Below are positions 25,618 through 34,907 of a DNA stretch of 64,000 bases, piece by piece (positions within the stretch are counted from its first letter, which is position 1; each line of letters opens with the position of its first letter). A program made the position numbers and the translations under genes. The notes beneath the pieces are model-generated. The model saw only the letters and a list, made by a program, of their open reading frames with translations, was not told the DNA's origin and did no database searches. The DNA is from Peptoclostridium litorale DSM 5388 (lineage in GTDB: Bacteria; Bacillota; Clostridia; Peptostreptococcales; Peptostreptococcaceae), in the NCBI RefSeq assembly GCF_900141635.1, contig NZ_FSRH01000005.1, positions 1 to 64,000 on the forward strand, in the 5' to 3' direction.

Positions 25618-27234
25618 ATGATAATCAACCACAATATGATGGCAATGAACACTCACCGTCAACTTGGAATCAATGCTAACAACGGATCTAAGTCTATAGA
25701 AAAGCTTTCTTCAGGACTTAGAATAAACAGAGCAGGAGACGACGCAGCTGGTCTTTCTATATCTGAAAAGATGAGAGGACAGATAAGAGGTCTTAACCAG
25801 GCATCGAGAAATGCTCAAGATGGTATATCGATGATACAAACAGCTGAAGGTGCTTTAAGCGAGACTGAGGCTATACTTCAAAGAATGAGAGAACTTTCGG
25901 TTCAGTCTGTCAATGGTACTAACACAGATGAAGACCGTTCAGCGATCCAGGACGAGGTTTCACAGCTAAAATCAGAGATAGACAGAATAGGAGAAACAAC
26001 AGAGTTCAACACTCAAAAGCTGCTTAATGGAAGCCTTAAGTCAGCAGGAGGGGCAGTGGTTGGACAGGACACTACGACTGGCTCAGTTGTTGCTAAGCTT
26101 ACAGCTGGTACTATCACAGGTGCTGCTACTATGAGTGCTGCTACATCACTACCGGCAGCAGGCGATTTCGTTGAAGAGACTTTAACAATCGACGGCACAG
26201 AAATAAAAGTTGACTGGGCATCGCTGACTACGGACGAGAAGGCTATCTTAACAGGTCCAAAGACAGACGCGGCCGCTAAAAATGCAGCAGCTGACTTGAT
26301 CGAGCAAAAGATCAATGAGGCAATAGATGCATCAGGAAAGAACGTAGAGCATGTGGATGTCTATGTAGACTCTGCTAAAAAGATGGTTATAGAAAGCGGA
26401 TCTAAGGGAATAGACTCTAAGATAGATGCGGGTGCAGCAGGAATTGTTAAAGCTATGCAGGATACATACGTATCTGCAGACGGAACATCAAAGTACAATG
26501 GAACTACTGTTGGGGCAAATTCAACTGCTGAACTGACTGTTGACGGCACGCTGTTGAAGTTTAGTTCTAATGCTGCTATAACTGGTGGAACTACAACAAT
26601 GGCATCAGGAGCTTCAGTTATACAAAGTTCTATAAACCAAGCAATATCAAACTACAACACAGCTACTGGAAAGACTTCTGGTGAAGAGGGGTATGTTGAG
26701 AAGGTTACTGTAACGGCTTCGGATGACGGCCGTTTTGTTATAAACAGTGAATCAGGCCCAGTTACATTAAAGGACAATGCAGGCTCGACTACTGCGGCTG
26801 ATTTAGGACTTGACCAGGCGCAGACAAGCGCTGCTGGAAATGGCGGAATGACTTATCAGATAGGCGCCAACAAAGGTCAGACAATGACATTTGGAGTTGA
26901 CGACATGAGATCTGCCGCACTAGGAGTAGCCGGTGTCAATGTAAGCACTGCAGCTCAGGCAGAAAATGCAATAACAAGCATAGAAAAGGCTATAAGCTCT
27001 GTTTCTAAGCAAAGAAGCTCACTGGGTGCTGTTCAAAACAGACTAGAGCACACAATCAAAAACCTGGATACATCTGCAGAAAACCTACAGTCATCTGAAT
27101 CAAGAATCAGAGACGTGGACATGGCTAAAGAAATGATGAACTTCAGCAAGAACAACATACTGCAGCAAGCGGCGCAGTCAATGCTTGCACAAGCTAATCA
27201 AGCACCTCAAGGAGTATTGTCTCTTCTAAGATAA
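25618..27234 (+). CDS. hag: Flagellin
   Basis: 538-residue filament subunit. The conserved ends are clear: [22 protein letters not shown] with [26 protein letters not shown], and [46 protein letters not shown]. The centre (about 140-430) is variable, rich in Ala, Thr, Ser and Gly, and is the likely site of O-glycosylation by the neighbouring Maf-type enzyme. ATG 25618 is used since AAGGAGGA is seven bases upstream; an earlier in-frame ATG at 25588 lies before the ribosome site. Codon choice here is strongly biased, as in highly expressed genes. Confidence 0.98.
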   Translation: MIINHNMMAMNTHRQLGINANNGSKSIEKLSSGLRINRAGDDAAGLSISEKMRGQIRGLNQASRNAQDGISMIQTAEGALSETEAILQRMRELSVQSVNGTNTDEDRSAIQDEVSQLKSEIDRIGETTEFNTQKLLNGSLKSAGGAVVGQDTTTGSVVAKLTAGTITGAATMSAATSLPAAGDFVEETLTIDGTEIKVDWASLTTDEKAILTGPKTDAAAKNAAADLIEQKINEAIDASGKNVEHVDVYVDSAKKMVIESGSKGIDSKIDAGAAGIVKAMQDTYVSADGTSKYNGTTVGANSTAELTVDGTLLKFSSNAAITGGTTTMASGASVIQSSINQAISNYNTATGKTSGEEGYVEKVTVTASDDGRFVINSESGPVTLKDNAGSTTAADLGLDQAQTSAAGNGGMTYQIGANKGQTMTFGVDDMRSAALGVAGVNVSTAAQAENAITSIEKAISSVSKQRSSLGAVQNRLEHTIKNLDTSAENLQSSESRIRDVDMAKEMMNFSKNNILQQAAQSMLAQANQAPQGVLSLLR

Positions 27235-27262
27235 TAGTGTATGTATAGAGGTATTTATTATA

Positions 27263-27299
27263 AAAAGAGAGGTCTTATTAAGAGACCTCTCTTTTTTTA
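27263..27299 (+). terminator. Terminator after flagellin
   Basis: Arms AGAGAGGTCT (27266-27275) and AGACCTCTCT (27283-27292) followed by T7. The next gene's ribosome site begins just behind it. Confidence 0.9.
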
Positions 27300-27315
27300 A
27301 AAGGAGAAGATGGAT

Positions 27316-27546
27316 ATGGGTGTAGTCGAAGAAACGGAAATCCTTATTAAGGGTATTTATAAGGGGAAGCTAAAAGATATCGACATTCGAATTATAAATT
27401 TGCTTCAAAATACCATGAATCAAAAAATTGAGGATCAATCAAGATTTTTAAATGTTATAAAAGAAATAGAAATAGCAATGATAAATAAAGACTATCAATA
27501 TATATCTGATTTATTGAAGTTTGAAATGCTGTGCATAGTAAACTAA
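27316..27546 (+). CDS. Small protein of unknown function between flagellin and Maf
   Basis: 76-residue, mostly helical, charged protein with no cysteine pair and no signal peptide; the middle is INLLQNTMNQKIEDQSRFLNVIKEIEIAMINKDYQYISDLL in outline. I do not recognise a family. It is the first gene after the flagellin terminator and lies 19 bp before the Maf-type glycosyltransferase, so it may be a partner or chaperone for flagellin modification. ATG 27316 has AGGAG nine bases before it; ATG 27310 is too close. Confidence 0.6.
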   Translation: MGVVEETEILIKGIYKGKLKDIDIRIINLLQNTMNQKIEDQSRFLNVIKEIEIAMINKDYQYISDLLKFEMLCIVN

Positions 27547-27565
27547 AAGACATAGGGTGATAAAA

Positions 27566-29407
27566 ATGGATATATTTAATAAAAATCTCAATATATTAAA
27601 AAAAACGAGTAAGGCACTATATGACACTATTATCAAAGAAAAAGCTTTGTACAATGTTAAATTAGAGCCTTTCAGTGATGAATATAATTTTTTAGTTGAA
27701 TATGAAAATAAAAAATGTTATATGCATAGCATTTATGATATAAATAATGAAATGAAGAACATATTTGGTGATATGGATGGAAAAGAAGAAATGGTTGTTT
27801 TGTTCGGAATTGGTGAGGGGCATGCGCTAAAATATATAAAAAACAATTATTCTAAAGTAAGCAATATTATAGTTATAGAACCTAGTCTGGCTATATTTAA
27901 AAACTTTGTTGGAAGACACGATTTGACAGATTATGTTTCAGGTTTGTCGATTTCTTTTTTAGTCAACAAATCTCCGGAATTTATAGGCGAAGAATTAGGA
28001 AAGTATATTAGTAAGGATAATATAAAAATTATTAGCCATGTAACGCATAGAACATTATTTGGAGAATATAGCTATAAAATGCTAAAAATAGCAAAAGACA
28101 TAGTTACTATGAGGCTGGGAAATTATAATTTTGCTAGAAATATGAACAGGCAGTTAGTTATAAATTCATTAGTAAATATGGACTATGGTTATGTGAATGC
28201 AGATAAAATAAAAGAACTTTTAAAAGGCAAGCCGCTGATAGTAGTGGCGGCGGGTCCGTCACTGAATAAAAATATACATCTTTTAAAAGATATAAAAGAT
28301 AAGGCGATAATAATAGCCGCAGGGACAGCTATGAAGATATTGGATTCTAAGGGCATAAAACCTCATTTTAGAATGGCTTTTGATGGACACCAAAATGAAT
28401 TGAAAGTTTTTGAAGGCATTGATACAGAAGATGTACCTTTGATTTATTCAAATACGCTATATTATGATATTGCGCCGAACTATAAAGGTAAAAAAATATG
28501 TATGAACATTGTATCTAATCATTTTTCTAACTATATTAATAAAAAGCTGAATATTGATTATGAGGCTATAGAGTCAGGGCCTACTATTGTAATAGGTGCT
28601 ATGGATATGGGAGTAGTATTTGGCAGTAGCAAAATTATTTTCTTGGGGCTTGACCTGGCTATCACTGAAAATGCGATGTATGCAAGCGGAGCAGGTGGAA
28701 ATAGAGAAAAAGAGCATAATACGCATATAAACAAAGAGGATTTTGTGGAAGAAAAAGATATATACGGGAACAAAGTATATACTACTAAAGGTTTCCACAT
28801 GAATAGACTAGGGATAGAGAAAGTGATAAAGGCAAATAAGAATGTTGAGTTTATAGATGCAACAGAAGGTGGATTAAAGAAAAAAGGTACAATTGTGAAG
28901 CCTTTTGAACAGGTGATAGAAGAGGATTTGAAAGAAAGATATGATTTTTCCAATATAGAAAATATAATAGATGTATCGGATGAGGAAAGAGTTGTTTATA
29001 GAAATGAAATTTCTTTGGTTATAGATGGTTTACTGGAAGAAATAAAAGAAATAGAAAAAATTAATGAGGAAAGAATTAAGCGTCTTAAAATAATCAACAA
29101 ATATATAGAAAAAAGAATAAAAAACAATGCATCTCTGCATGAATTAAGGGAAATGAATGTTTATGAGAAACAGATGATGCAAATAGATCTGTATAAATAC
29201 TTGGTTGAGCCGAGTTTAAGCTTTAAATTTGCAGCAATTGTAGATAAGTTTTCATATCATGGACAAGACAATATTGAAAAAGCAAGGTGCCAGGCAAAGA
29301 AATTCTTGGGCATTTCGGCTGAAATTATAATGTTTTTAGAATTGCTTGAAGATGGGTGTAAATTAAAAAAAGAGGACAGGCTATATGAGTTTTTAAAAAG
29401 CAATTAG
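27566..29407 (+). CDS. Maf-type motility accessory glycosyltransferase (DUF115)
   Basis: 613-residue Maf family protein. Such enzymes transfer nonulosonic acids (pseudaminic or legionaminic acid) to Ser/Thr of flagellin in the cytoplasm. The core DUF115 region, about residues 215-420, shows IVVAAGPSLNKNI, IIAAGTAMKILDSKGIKPHF and LGLDLAITENAMYASGAGG. The N-terminal domain (about 1-200) contains EEMVVLFGIGEGHALKYI. It begins the nonulosonate cluster and follows flagellin closely, so the substrate is likely CMP-legionaminic acid made by the genes downstream and the acceptor the flagellin upstream. ATG 27566 is taken over GTG 27557. Confidence 0.85.
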   Translation: MDIFNKNLNILKKTSKALYDTIIKEKALYNVKLEPFSDEYNFLVEYENKKCYMHSIYDINNEMKNIFGDMDGKEEMVVLFGIGEGHALKYIKNNYSKVSNIIVIEPSLAIFKNFVGRHDLTDYVSGLSISFLVNKSPEFIGEELGKYISKDNIKIISHVTHRTLFGEYSYKMLKIAKDIVTMRLGNYNFARNMNRQLVINSLVNMDYGYVNADKIKELLKGKPLIVVAAGPSLNKNIHLLKDIKDKAIIIAAGTAMKILDSKGIKPHFRMAFDGHQNELKVFEGIDTEDVPLIYSNTLYYDIAPNYKGKKICMNIVSNHFSNYINKKLNIDYEAIESGPTIVIGAMDMGVVFGSSKIIFLGLDLAITENAMYASGAGGNREKEHNTHINKEDFVEEKDIYGNKVYTTKGFHMNRLGIEKVIKANKNVEFIDATEGGLKKKGTIVKPFEQVIEEDLKERYDFSNIENIIDVSDEERVVYRNEISLVIDGLLEEIKEIEKINEERIKRLKIINKYIEKRIKNNASLHELREMNVYEKQMMQIDLYKYLVEPSLSFKFAAIVDKFSYHGQDNIEKARCQAKKFLGISAEIIMFLELLEDGCKLKKEDRLYEFLKSN

Positions 29408-29449
29408 CATAGCGTGAATTGAAAAATAAAAGACATTATAGGTGAAAAT

Positions 29450-30145
29450 ATGAAAATTCTTATTTATAGTGATTGTATGTCAATAGGACCCGCAAAGTTA
29501 GAAGAAAAACATAGATATGGCGGAATATTGAATGGTAGATATAGGAATATTGAAGTTTTAATTAAAGGGTATTCGGGACAGACCACGGATGAAGGCTGTG
29601 AAACAATAGAAGAAGCAAAGAAAGAAAACGCAGATATTGTAATACTCGGGTGGGGTGTAAATGATGCATTGCCGAGAGGACTGAAAAGAAAAACGAGGTC
29701 GAAGATTATTAGATCTATGTATAAGCTTCACCTTGGGGAAAAAATACGTCTCGCTATTAGAAAATTTTTCTTGAATCCCCTCGAGTACTTTACGCTTAAG
29801 TTGCGTAAACCTCATTTTTATATAGATATAGAAGATACAAAAAAAAATTTTTGCAATATTATAGAAGCGTTGAGGAAGTCTGGATGTAAAAAAATAATAG
29901 TTCTTTCAATAGCGCCAGTTTTGAATTATCGATTTATTAACGCCAATCAGAATATTAAAAAATACAATGATATAATAAGAAAAGCATGCGTGGAAAATGA
30001 CGTAATTTTTGTTGACGTGTATTCAGCATTTGAAGAGCAGGGCATAAAGGAATGCTTAGATGAAGATTTGTTTCATTACGGGGAGCAGGGACACAGGATA
30101 GTCGCAGAAAAGGTTGAATATCACATAGATGAATTGTTGAAGTGA
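29450..30145 (+). CDS. SGNH-hydrolase-like protein with Cys in the nucleophile position
   Basis: 231-residue protein with the four SGNH blocks: block I reads YSDCMSIG where GDSxxxG is expected, so cysteine stands at the nucleophilic serine; block II glycine in IKGYSGQTT; block III asparagine in GWGVNDA; block V aspartate and histidine in DEDLFHYGEQGH. It has no signal peptide, so it acts in the cytoplasm. Lying between the Maf gene and legI, it probably edits the sugar or its acyl groups, but the reaction is unknown. Serine two positions later (MS) might serve instead. Confidence 0.72.
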   Translation: MKILIYSDCMSIGPAKLEEKHRYGGILNGRYRNIEVLIKGYSGQTTDEGCETIEEAKKENADIVILGWGVNDALPRGLKRKTRSKIIRSMYKLHLGEKIRLAIRKFFLNPLEYFTLKLRKPHFYIDIEDTKKNFCNIIEALRKSGCKKIIVLSIAPVLNYRFINANQNIKKYNDIIRKACVENDVIFVDVYSAFEEQGIKECLDEDLFHYGEQGHRIVAEKVEYHIDELLK

Positions 30146-30181
30146 CAATAAAAAATTTAAAATATTCAAGGTGGCGATAGT

Positions 30182-31180
30182 GTGGGAAAAACATTTATAA
30201 TAGCCGAAGCTGGAGTTAACCATAATGGGAATTTAGAAATTGCGAAAAAATTAGTGGATGTAGCATGCGTGGCTGGAGTAGATGCGGTTAAATTTCAAAC
30301 GTTTAAAGCAGAAAATTTGGTTTTGAAAAATGCGCAAAAAGCCGATTATCAAAAAAAAGCGACTGACTGCAAAGAAAGTCAGTTTGAAATGATAAAAAAA
30401 TTAGAACTGAATTGCAAAGTACATGAAGAATTAATTGACTATTGCAAGTCAAAGGGGATTGAATTTTTGTCATCGCCATTCGACCTGGAAAGCATAGACC
30501 TTCTAGAAAAGTTGGGTATTGAAATCTTCAAAATACCCTCTGGAGAGATAACGAATTTGCCATACTTGAGAAAAATAGGAAAGATCCAAAAAAAGGTTAT
30601 TTTATCAGCTGGCATGTCAACTCTCGGAGAGGTGGAGAAGGCCCTTAATATTTTAAGGGGAAATGGGACAGATGATATAGCTGTACTGCATTGCAACACT
30701 GAATATCCAACTCCTATGGAGGATGTCAATCTAAGAGCAATGAACACAATAAAAGATGCTTTCAAGGTGAAGGTTGGCTATTCGGACCATACATTAGGTA
30801 TAGAAGTGCCCATAGCTGCGGTGGCAATGGGGGCTGAGATTATAGAAAAGCACTTTACGCTTGACAAGGTTATGGAAGGTCCAGACCATAAAGCGAGTCT
30901 GAATCCAAAAGAACTAAATGATATGGTTAAAGCCATCAGGAATATAGAAAAAGCTTTAGGAGATGGAATAAAAAAACCATCTAAATCAGAACTGAATAAT
31001 ATTAGCATTGCCAGAAAGAGCATTGTTACAAGTTGCAAAATAAAAAAAGGCGAAATGTTTACAGAGGGAAATTTAACCGTCAAGAGACCAGGTTATGGAG
31101 TTTCACCCATGAAATGGGATGATGTGATTGGAAAAATAGCAACGAGCGATTATGATGAGGATGAGATGGTAAAAATATGA
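30182..31180 (+). CDS. legI: N,N'-diacetyllegionaminate synthase (NeuB family)
   Basis: 332-residue nonulosonate synthase that condenses a six-carbon amino sugar with phosphoenolpyruvate. The TIM-barrel motifs IAEAGVNHNGNLE, VDAVKFQTFKAENL, HCNTEYPTP and VGYSDHTLGIEVPIAAVAMGA are visible, and the last 60 residues are the SAF (antifreeze-like) domain with KGEMFTEGNLTVKRPG. Start is GTG 30182 with AAGGTGG upstream. It is followed by legG with a four-base overlap. The choice of legionaminic over sialic acid rests on the LegB/LegC and GDP-type genes in the cluster. Confidence 0.88.
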   Translation: MGKTFIIAEAGVNHNGNLEIAKKLVDVACVAGVDAVKFQTFKAENLVLKNAQKADYQKKATDCKESQFEMIKKLELNCKVHEELIDYCKSKGIEFLSSPFDLESIDLLEKLGIEIFKIPSGEITNLPYLRKIGKIQKKVILSAGMSTLGEVEKALNILRGNGTDDIAVLHCNTEYPTPMEDVNLRAMNTIKDAFKVKVGYSDHTLGIEVPIAAVAMGAEIIEKHFTLDKVMEGPDHKASLNPKELNDMVKAIRNIEKALGDGIKKPSKSELNNISIARKSIVTSCKIKKGEMFTEGNLTVKRPGYGVSPMKWDDVIGKIATSDYDEDEMVKI

Positions 31181-32346
31181 AAAAAATATGTATAGTCACA
31201 GGAACCAGAGCAGAATATGGTCTTTTAAAGCCGTTGATATACAGGATATGCAAAGATGAAGAATTGAAACTGCAACTGATTGCTACGGGAATGCACCTAT
31301 CACCTGAATTTGGACTCACTTATAAAGAAATAGAACAAGATGGATATGAAATAAATGAAAAAATTGAAATTTTATTGAGCGCAGACACACCTATAGGCAT
31401 ATCCAAATCCATGGGGCTTGCAATGATGAGCTTCACTGAAAGCTATGAGAGACTGAACCCAGATATGGTAGTGGTTTTAGGCGACAGATATGAAATATTT
31501 TGTGCGACAAGTTGTGCTATGATATCTAAAATACCTGTAGTTCATCTGCATGGAGGAGAAGCTACGGAAGGTGCAATAGATGAAGCCATGAGGCATGCTA
31601 TAACTAAAATGAGCTATTTGCACTTCACTAGCACAGAGCAATACAGAAAAAGAGTCATACAGTTGGGAGAAAATCCATGTAGAGTTTTTAATGTAGGAGC
31701 AATAGGGCTAGAGAATATAAAAAATATAAAATTTTTATCAAAAGAAGAACTTGAAAACAGCATAGGGTTTGAATTTAATAAAAAAGTTGTACTTGTCACT
31801 TTTCATCCTGTTACGTTAGAGAAAAAAACATCAAAAGAACAATTCCAACATCTGCTAGATGCATTAAGTGAGATTGAAAATCTAAAGATTATATTTACAA
31901 AAGCAAATGCAGATGAGGATGGAAGAATAATTAATAAAATGATTGATAAATATGTTGAAGATAACAAGGAAAAATCCATATCATTTATTTCAATGGGCTC
32001 ACTCAGATATTTAAGCGCTATGAAATATGCAGATGGAGTGATAGGAAATTCATCGAGTGGAATAATTGAAGCGCCAGAGTTTAATATCCCTACTGTTAAT
32101 ATTGGAGATAGGCAAAGAGGAAGGGTGCAAGCACAATCAATAATAAATTGTGAGCCAGAGAAAATGGATATTTTAAAATCCGTACAAAAGGCTTTATCTA
32201 AAGAGTTTAGGGATGAGATAAGATATGTTAAAGGTGTTTATGGAGATGGAAATGTATCTAATAAAATAATCGAGGAAATAAAAAAGCATTTAAGCAGCAG
32301 TGAAATAGAAATAAAAAAATGTTTTTATGATATAAATGTGGATTAA
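31177..32346 (+). CDS. legG: Hydrolysing UDP/GDP-N-acetyl sugar 2-epimerase (LegG/NeuC)
   Basis: 389-residue epimerase that removes the nucleotide and inverts C2. The GT-B-like fold shows TGTRAEYGLLKPLIYRI at the start, VLGDRYEIF, HLHGGEATEGAIDEAMRHA, and the nucleotide-binding VIGNSSSGIIEAPEFNIPTVNIGDRQRGR. In the legionaminic route this produces 2,4-diacetamido-2,4,6-trideoxymannose for LegI. ATG overlaps the legI stop (ATGA), so translation is coupled. Confidence 0.88.
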   Translation: MKKICIVTGTRAEYGLLKPLIYRICKDEELKLQLIATGMHLSPEFGLTYKEIEQDGYEINEKIEILLSADTPIGISKSMGLAMMSFTESYERLNPDMVVVLGDRYEIFCATSCAMISKIPVVHLHGGEATEGAIDEAMRHAITKMSYLHFTSTEQYRKRVIQLGENPCRVFNVGAIGLENIKNIKFLSKEELENSIGFEFNKKVVLVTFHPVTLEKKTSKEQFQHLLDALSEIENLKIIFTKANADEDGRIINKMIDKYVEDNKEKSISFISMGSLRYLSAMKYADGVIGNSSSGIIEAPEFNIPTVNIGDRQRGRVQAQSIINCEPEKMDILKSVQKALSKEFRDEIRYVKGVYGDGNVSNKIIEEIKKHLSSSEIEIKKCFYDINVD

Positions 32347-32414
32347 ATGATTTTATTAACATAGCGATTGTTTATTTGTAATGTAAAACCATAATAATGT
32401 GAAAAGGTGATCTT

Positions 32415-33116
32415 ATGGACAAGAATATACTGGCTATAATACCTGCTAGGGGAGGTTCTAAGCGCATACCTCAAAAAAATTTAAAGCTGTTAAAAGGAAA
32501 ACCGTTAATAGCACATACAATAGAAGAATGCAAAAAAAGCAAATATATAGATAAAATAGTTGTATCCACCGAAGACTTAGAGATAGCTAGGATAAGTGAA
32601 CTTTACGGGGCAGAAGTTCCGGTTTTAAGGCCGAACGAGCTTGCAGCAGATGAGATACTAGGAATAGATCCCATAATCCATATGATCAAATGGATTGAAG
32701 ACAATGAGAATTACAAGGCGGATTATGTCATTTGCCTTCAATGTACTTCGCCGTTTAGAAGTGCAAAACACATAGATGAAGCCGTGAAAAAATTGCTTGA
32801 ATCGGGACACGATTCAATTGTAAGCATAAGTGAGTGTCAAGAAAATCCGCATTGGATGAAGAAAATGGAAAATGGTATTATGAAGGATTTTATGGAAAAC
32901 TCCAGATTTTATTCAAGAAGCCAGGAGCTGCCTAAAATATATAAGCTCAATGGAGCAATTTATATGGCTAAGACGGAAGTGATTCTTGAAAATAGGAACT
33001 GGTATACAGAAAATACAATTCCATATGTAATGGAGAAAATACATTCTTTAGATATAGACGAACCAATGGATTTTAAATTTGCTGAATTTTTAATGGGTTC
33101 GGATTTTGAATTTTAG
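32415..33116 (+). CDS. legF: CMP-N,N'-diacetyllegionaminate cytidylyltransferase
   Basis: 233-residue NeuA-family enzyme that activates the nonulosonate with CTP. The nucleotide-binding loop PARGGSKRIPQKNLKLLKGKPL is at the N-terminus, with VVSTEDLEIA and the metal-binding region QCTSPFR following, and DEPMDFKFAE near the end. Its product is the direct donor for the Maf enzyme. AAAAGGTGAT lies before the ATG. A 68-base gap separates it from legG. Confidence 0.88.
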   Translation: MDKNILAIIPARGGSKRIPQKNLKLLKGKPLIAHTIEECKKSKYIDKIVVSTEDLEIARISELYGAEVPVLRPNELAADEILGIDPIIHMIKWIEDNENYKADYVICLQCTSPFRSAKHIDEAVKKLLESGHDSIVSISECQENPHWMKKMENGIMKDFMENSRFYSRSQELPKIYKLNGAIYMAKTEVILENRNWYTENTIPYVMEKIHSLDIDEPMDFKFAEFLMGSDFEF

Positions 33117-33133
33117 AAAATGGAGGAAATGAT

Positions 33134-33781
33134 TTGTCTAGACCTAAAATTATACTCATAGGTGGAGGAGGTCACTGCAAGGTAATTATATCCATGCTTA
33201 AAAAACTAAACAGTCATGAGATATATGGAATATCAGAAAAAAAAGAAAACTTAGGTAGAAAAATTCTTGGCATTACCATAAACACGACAGATGATGATAT
33301 GGAAGACCTATTTAATGCAGGAGTAAAAAATGCAATCATAGCTATAGGGAGCATTGGGAATCCTCACGCCAGGATAAAGTTGTTTGAAAAGGTAGTTGAT
33401 ATAGGTTTTGATAGCCCGTCTATAATTTCACCGGATTCTGTAATTGCAGAGGATGTTATTATAAAAAAGGGGACGGTAGTGATGCCGGGAGCCATAATAA
33501 ATGCAGGAACAGTCATAGGCAATAACTGTATAATAAATACGGGGGCGATAATAGATCACGACTGCGTGATAAATGACAATGTCCATATAGCCCCGGGGGT
33601 TACACTGAGTGGGGGAGTATCTGTTGGGCATAATTCCCATGTGGGAACAGGAGCTAATGTAATACAAGGTGTGTGTATAGGAAATAATGTATTGGTGGGT
33701 GCAGGAACATTAATTTTAAATGATATTGAAGATGATATGAAAGCCATAGGAGTACCTGCAAAAAGCATACCGAGGAAATGA
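33134..33781 (+). CDS. legH: NeuD/PglD-family sugar O- or N-acetyltransferase
   Basis: 215-residue acetyltransferase: an N-terminal Rossmann part with ILIGGGGHCKVIISML, then a left-handed beta helix of hexapeptide repeats (GTVIGNNCIINTGAIIDHDCVI, VGHNSHVGTGANVIQG). In the legionaminic pathway the LegH step acetylates the C4 amino group made by LegC. TTG 33134 has GGAGGAAA upstream. The His in AIIDHDCVI is in the place of the catalytic base of PglD. Confidence 0.82.
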   Translation: MSRPKIILIGGGGHCKVIISMLKKLNSHEIYGISEKKENLGRKILGITINTTDDDMEDLFNAGVKNAIIAIGSIGNPHARIKLFEKVVDIGFDSPSIISPDSVIAEDVIIKKGTVVMPGAIINAGTVIGNNCIINTGAIIDHDCVINDNVHIAPGVTLSGGVSVGHNSHVGTGANVIQGVCIGNNVLVGAGTLILNDIEDDMKAIGVPAKSIPRK

Positions 33782-33833
33782 AAATCATTAGGCAGAGAGT
33801 GAGACCATTTGGTTTAGGAGCTGAAGTCTATTT

Positions 33834-34907
33834 ATGAACAAAAGAGAGAGCAAGAGTATAAACTGTATTGTATATGAGGGTCAAAGCATAAGGAAAGTCA
33901 TGGAAGCTATAGATGCATCGACAAAGGGCATAGCAATAGTTGTTGATGGTGAAAACAGGCTATTAGGAACCATTACAGATGGAGACATAAGAAGAGCTAT
34001 AATAAAAGGAATATCCATAGAGGAAAACGCAATAAAAATTATGAATAGAGACTGCGTATTTGTACACGAGGGATATTCAAATGTCTTTGTGGATAATATT
34101 TTTAAAGTGAAAAAAATAATGCAAATTCCAGTTTTGGATGAAAATATGAAAGTTTTAGATGTTTTGTTTTTTAATGAATTTTATTCCGAAACAGAAGAGA
34201 AAAGCAATTATGCAATTATAATGGCTGGAGGTCTTGGTACAAGATTGAAACCGCTTACTGAAGAGATTCCAAAGCCAATGCTTAAGGTAGGCGACAGGCC
34301 TATATTGGAAACAATTATAACTCAGCTCAGAGATTTCGGATATAAGAATATACTGATTTCGGTTAACTATAAATCACATATGATAGAAAACTATTTCCAA
34401 GACGGCAAGAATTTTGGAGTTGACATAGAATATATATATGAACCTAAAAAGTTGGGAACTGCTGGGGCGATAAAGCTTGTTCAAAAATATTTGGATAAAG
34501 ATTTTTTTGTTGTGAATGGCGACATACTCACAAAGCTTAATTTTGAACATTTTATTAAATATCATGCGGAAAACAAAAACCATATAACAATAGCAAGTCG
34601 CAAATATGATATGCAAATACCATATGGGGTTTTGAATGTAAACGGGGACAGGGTGGAAAGCCTTGTAGAAAAACCTAAGATTGAAAAATTTGTAAGTGGC
34701 GGTATTTACTGTTTGAGTCCTAAGGTAATAGATTATATACCGGAAGATGAATATTATGATATAACGACTCTTATAGAAAAGGTAATAGATAAGGCTGAAA
34801 ATGTGGGGAGCTTTCCGATTACGGAATATTGGATGGATATAGGTTATATTGAAGATTATAATAAGGCAAATAAAGACTATTTTGAAATATTTAGAGGTGG
34901 TAAATAG
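33834..34907 (+). CDS. ptmE: CBS-domain nucleotidyltransferase, glucosamine-1-phosphate guanylyltransferase type
   Basis: 357-residue protein: two CBS motifs in residues about 10-115 (GTITDGDIRRAIIKG), then a sugar-nucleotide transferase domain with the signature MAGGLGTRLKPLTEEIPKPMLKVGDRP. The same layout is found in PtmE/LegX, which makes GDP-glucosamine and commits it to legionaminic acid. The metal-binding VVNGDILTKL and EKPKIEKFVSGGIYCL are present. The stop codon shares a base with the GTG of legB. CBS domains suggest control by an adenine nucleotide. Confidence 0.85.
   Translation: MNKRESKSINCIVYEGQSIRKVMEAIDASTKGIAIVVDGENRLLGTITDGDIRRAIIKGISIEENAIKIMNRDCVFVHEGYSNVFVDNIFKVKKIMQIPVLDENMKVLDVLFFNEFYSETEEKSNYAIIMAGGLGTRLKPLTEEIPKPMLKVGDRPILETIITQLRDFGYKNILISVNYKSHMIENYFQDGKNFGVDIEYIYEPKKLGTAGAIKLVQKYLDKDFFVVNGDILTKLNFEHFIKYHAENKNHITIASRKYDMQIPYGVLNVNGDRVESLVEKPKIEKFVSGGIYCLSPKVIDYIPEDEYYDITTLIEKVIDKAENVGSFPITEYWMDIGYIEDYNKANKDYFEIFRGGK

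Noticed and set aside
25618-27234. Internal repeats in the flagellin centre
   Set aside because: Ala/Thr/Gly-rich wording looks repetitive but no unit repeats in register; it is the usual variable domain.
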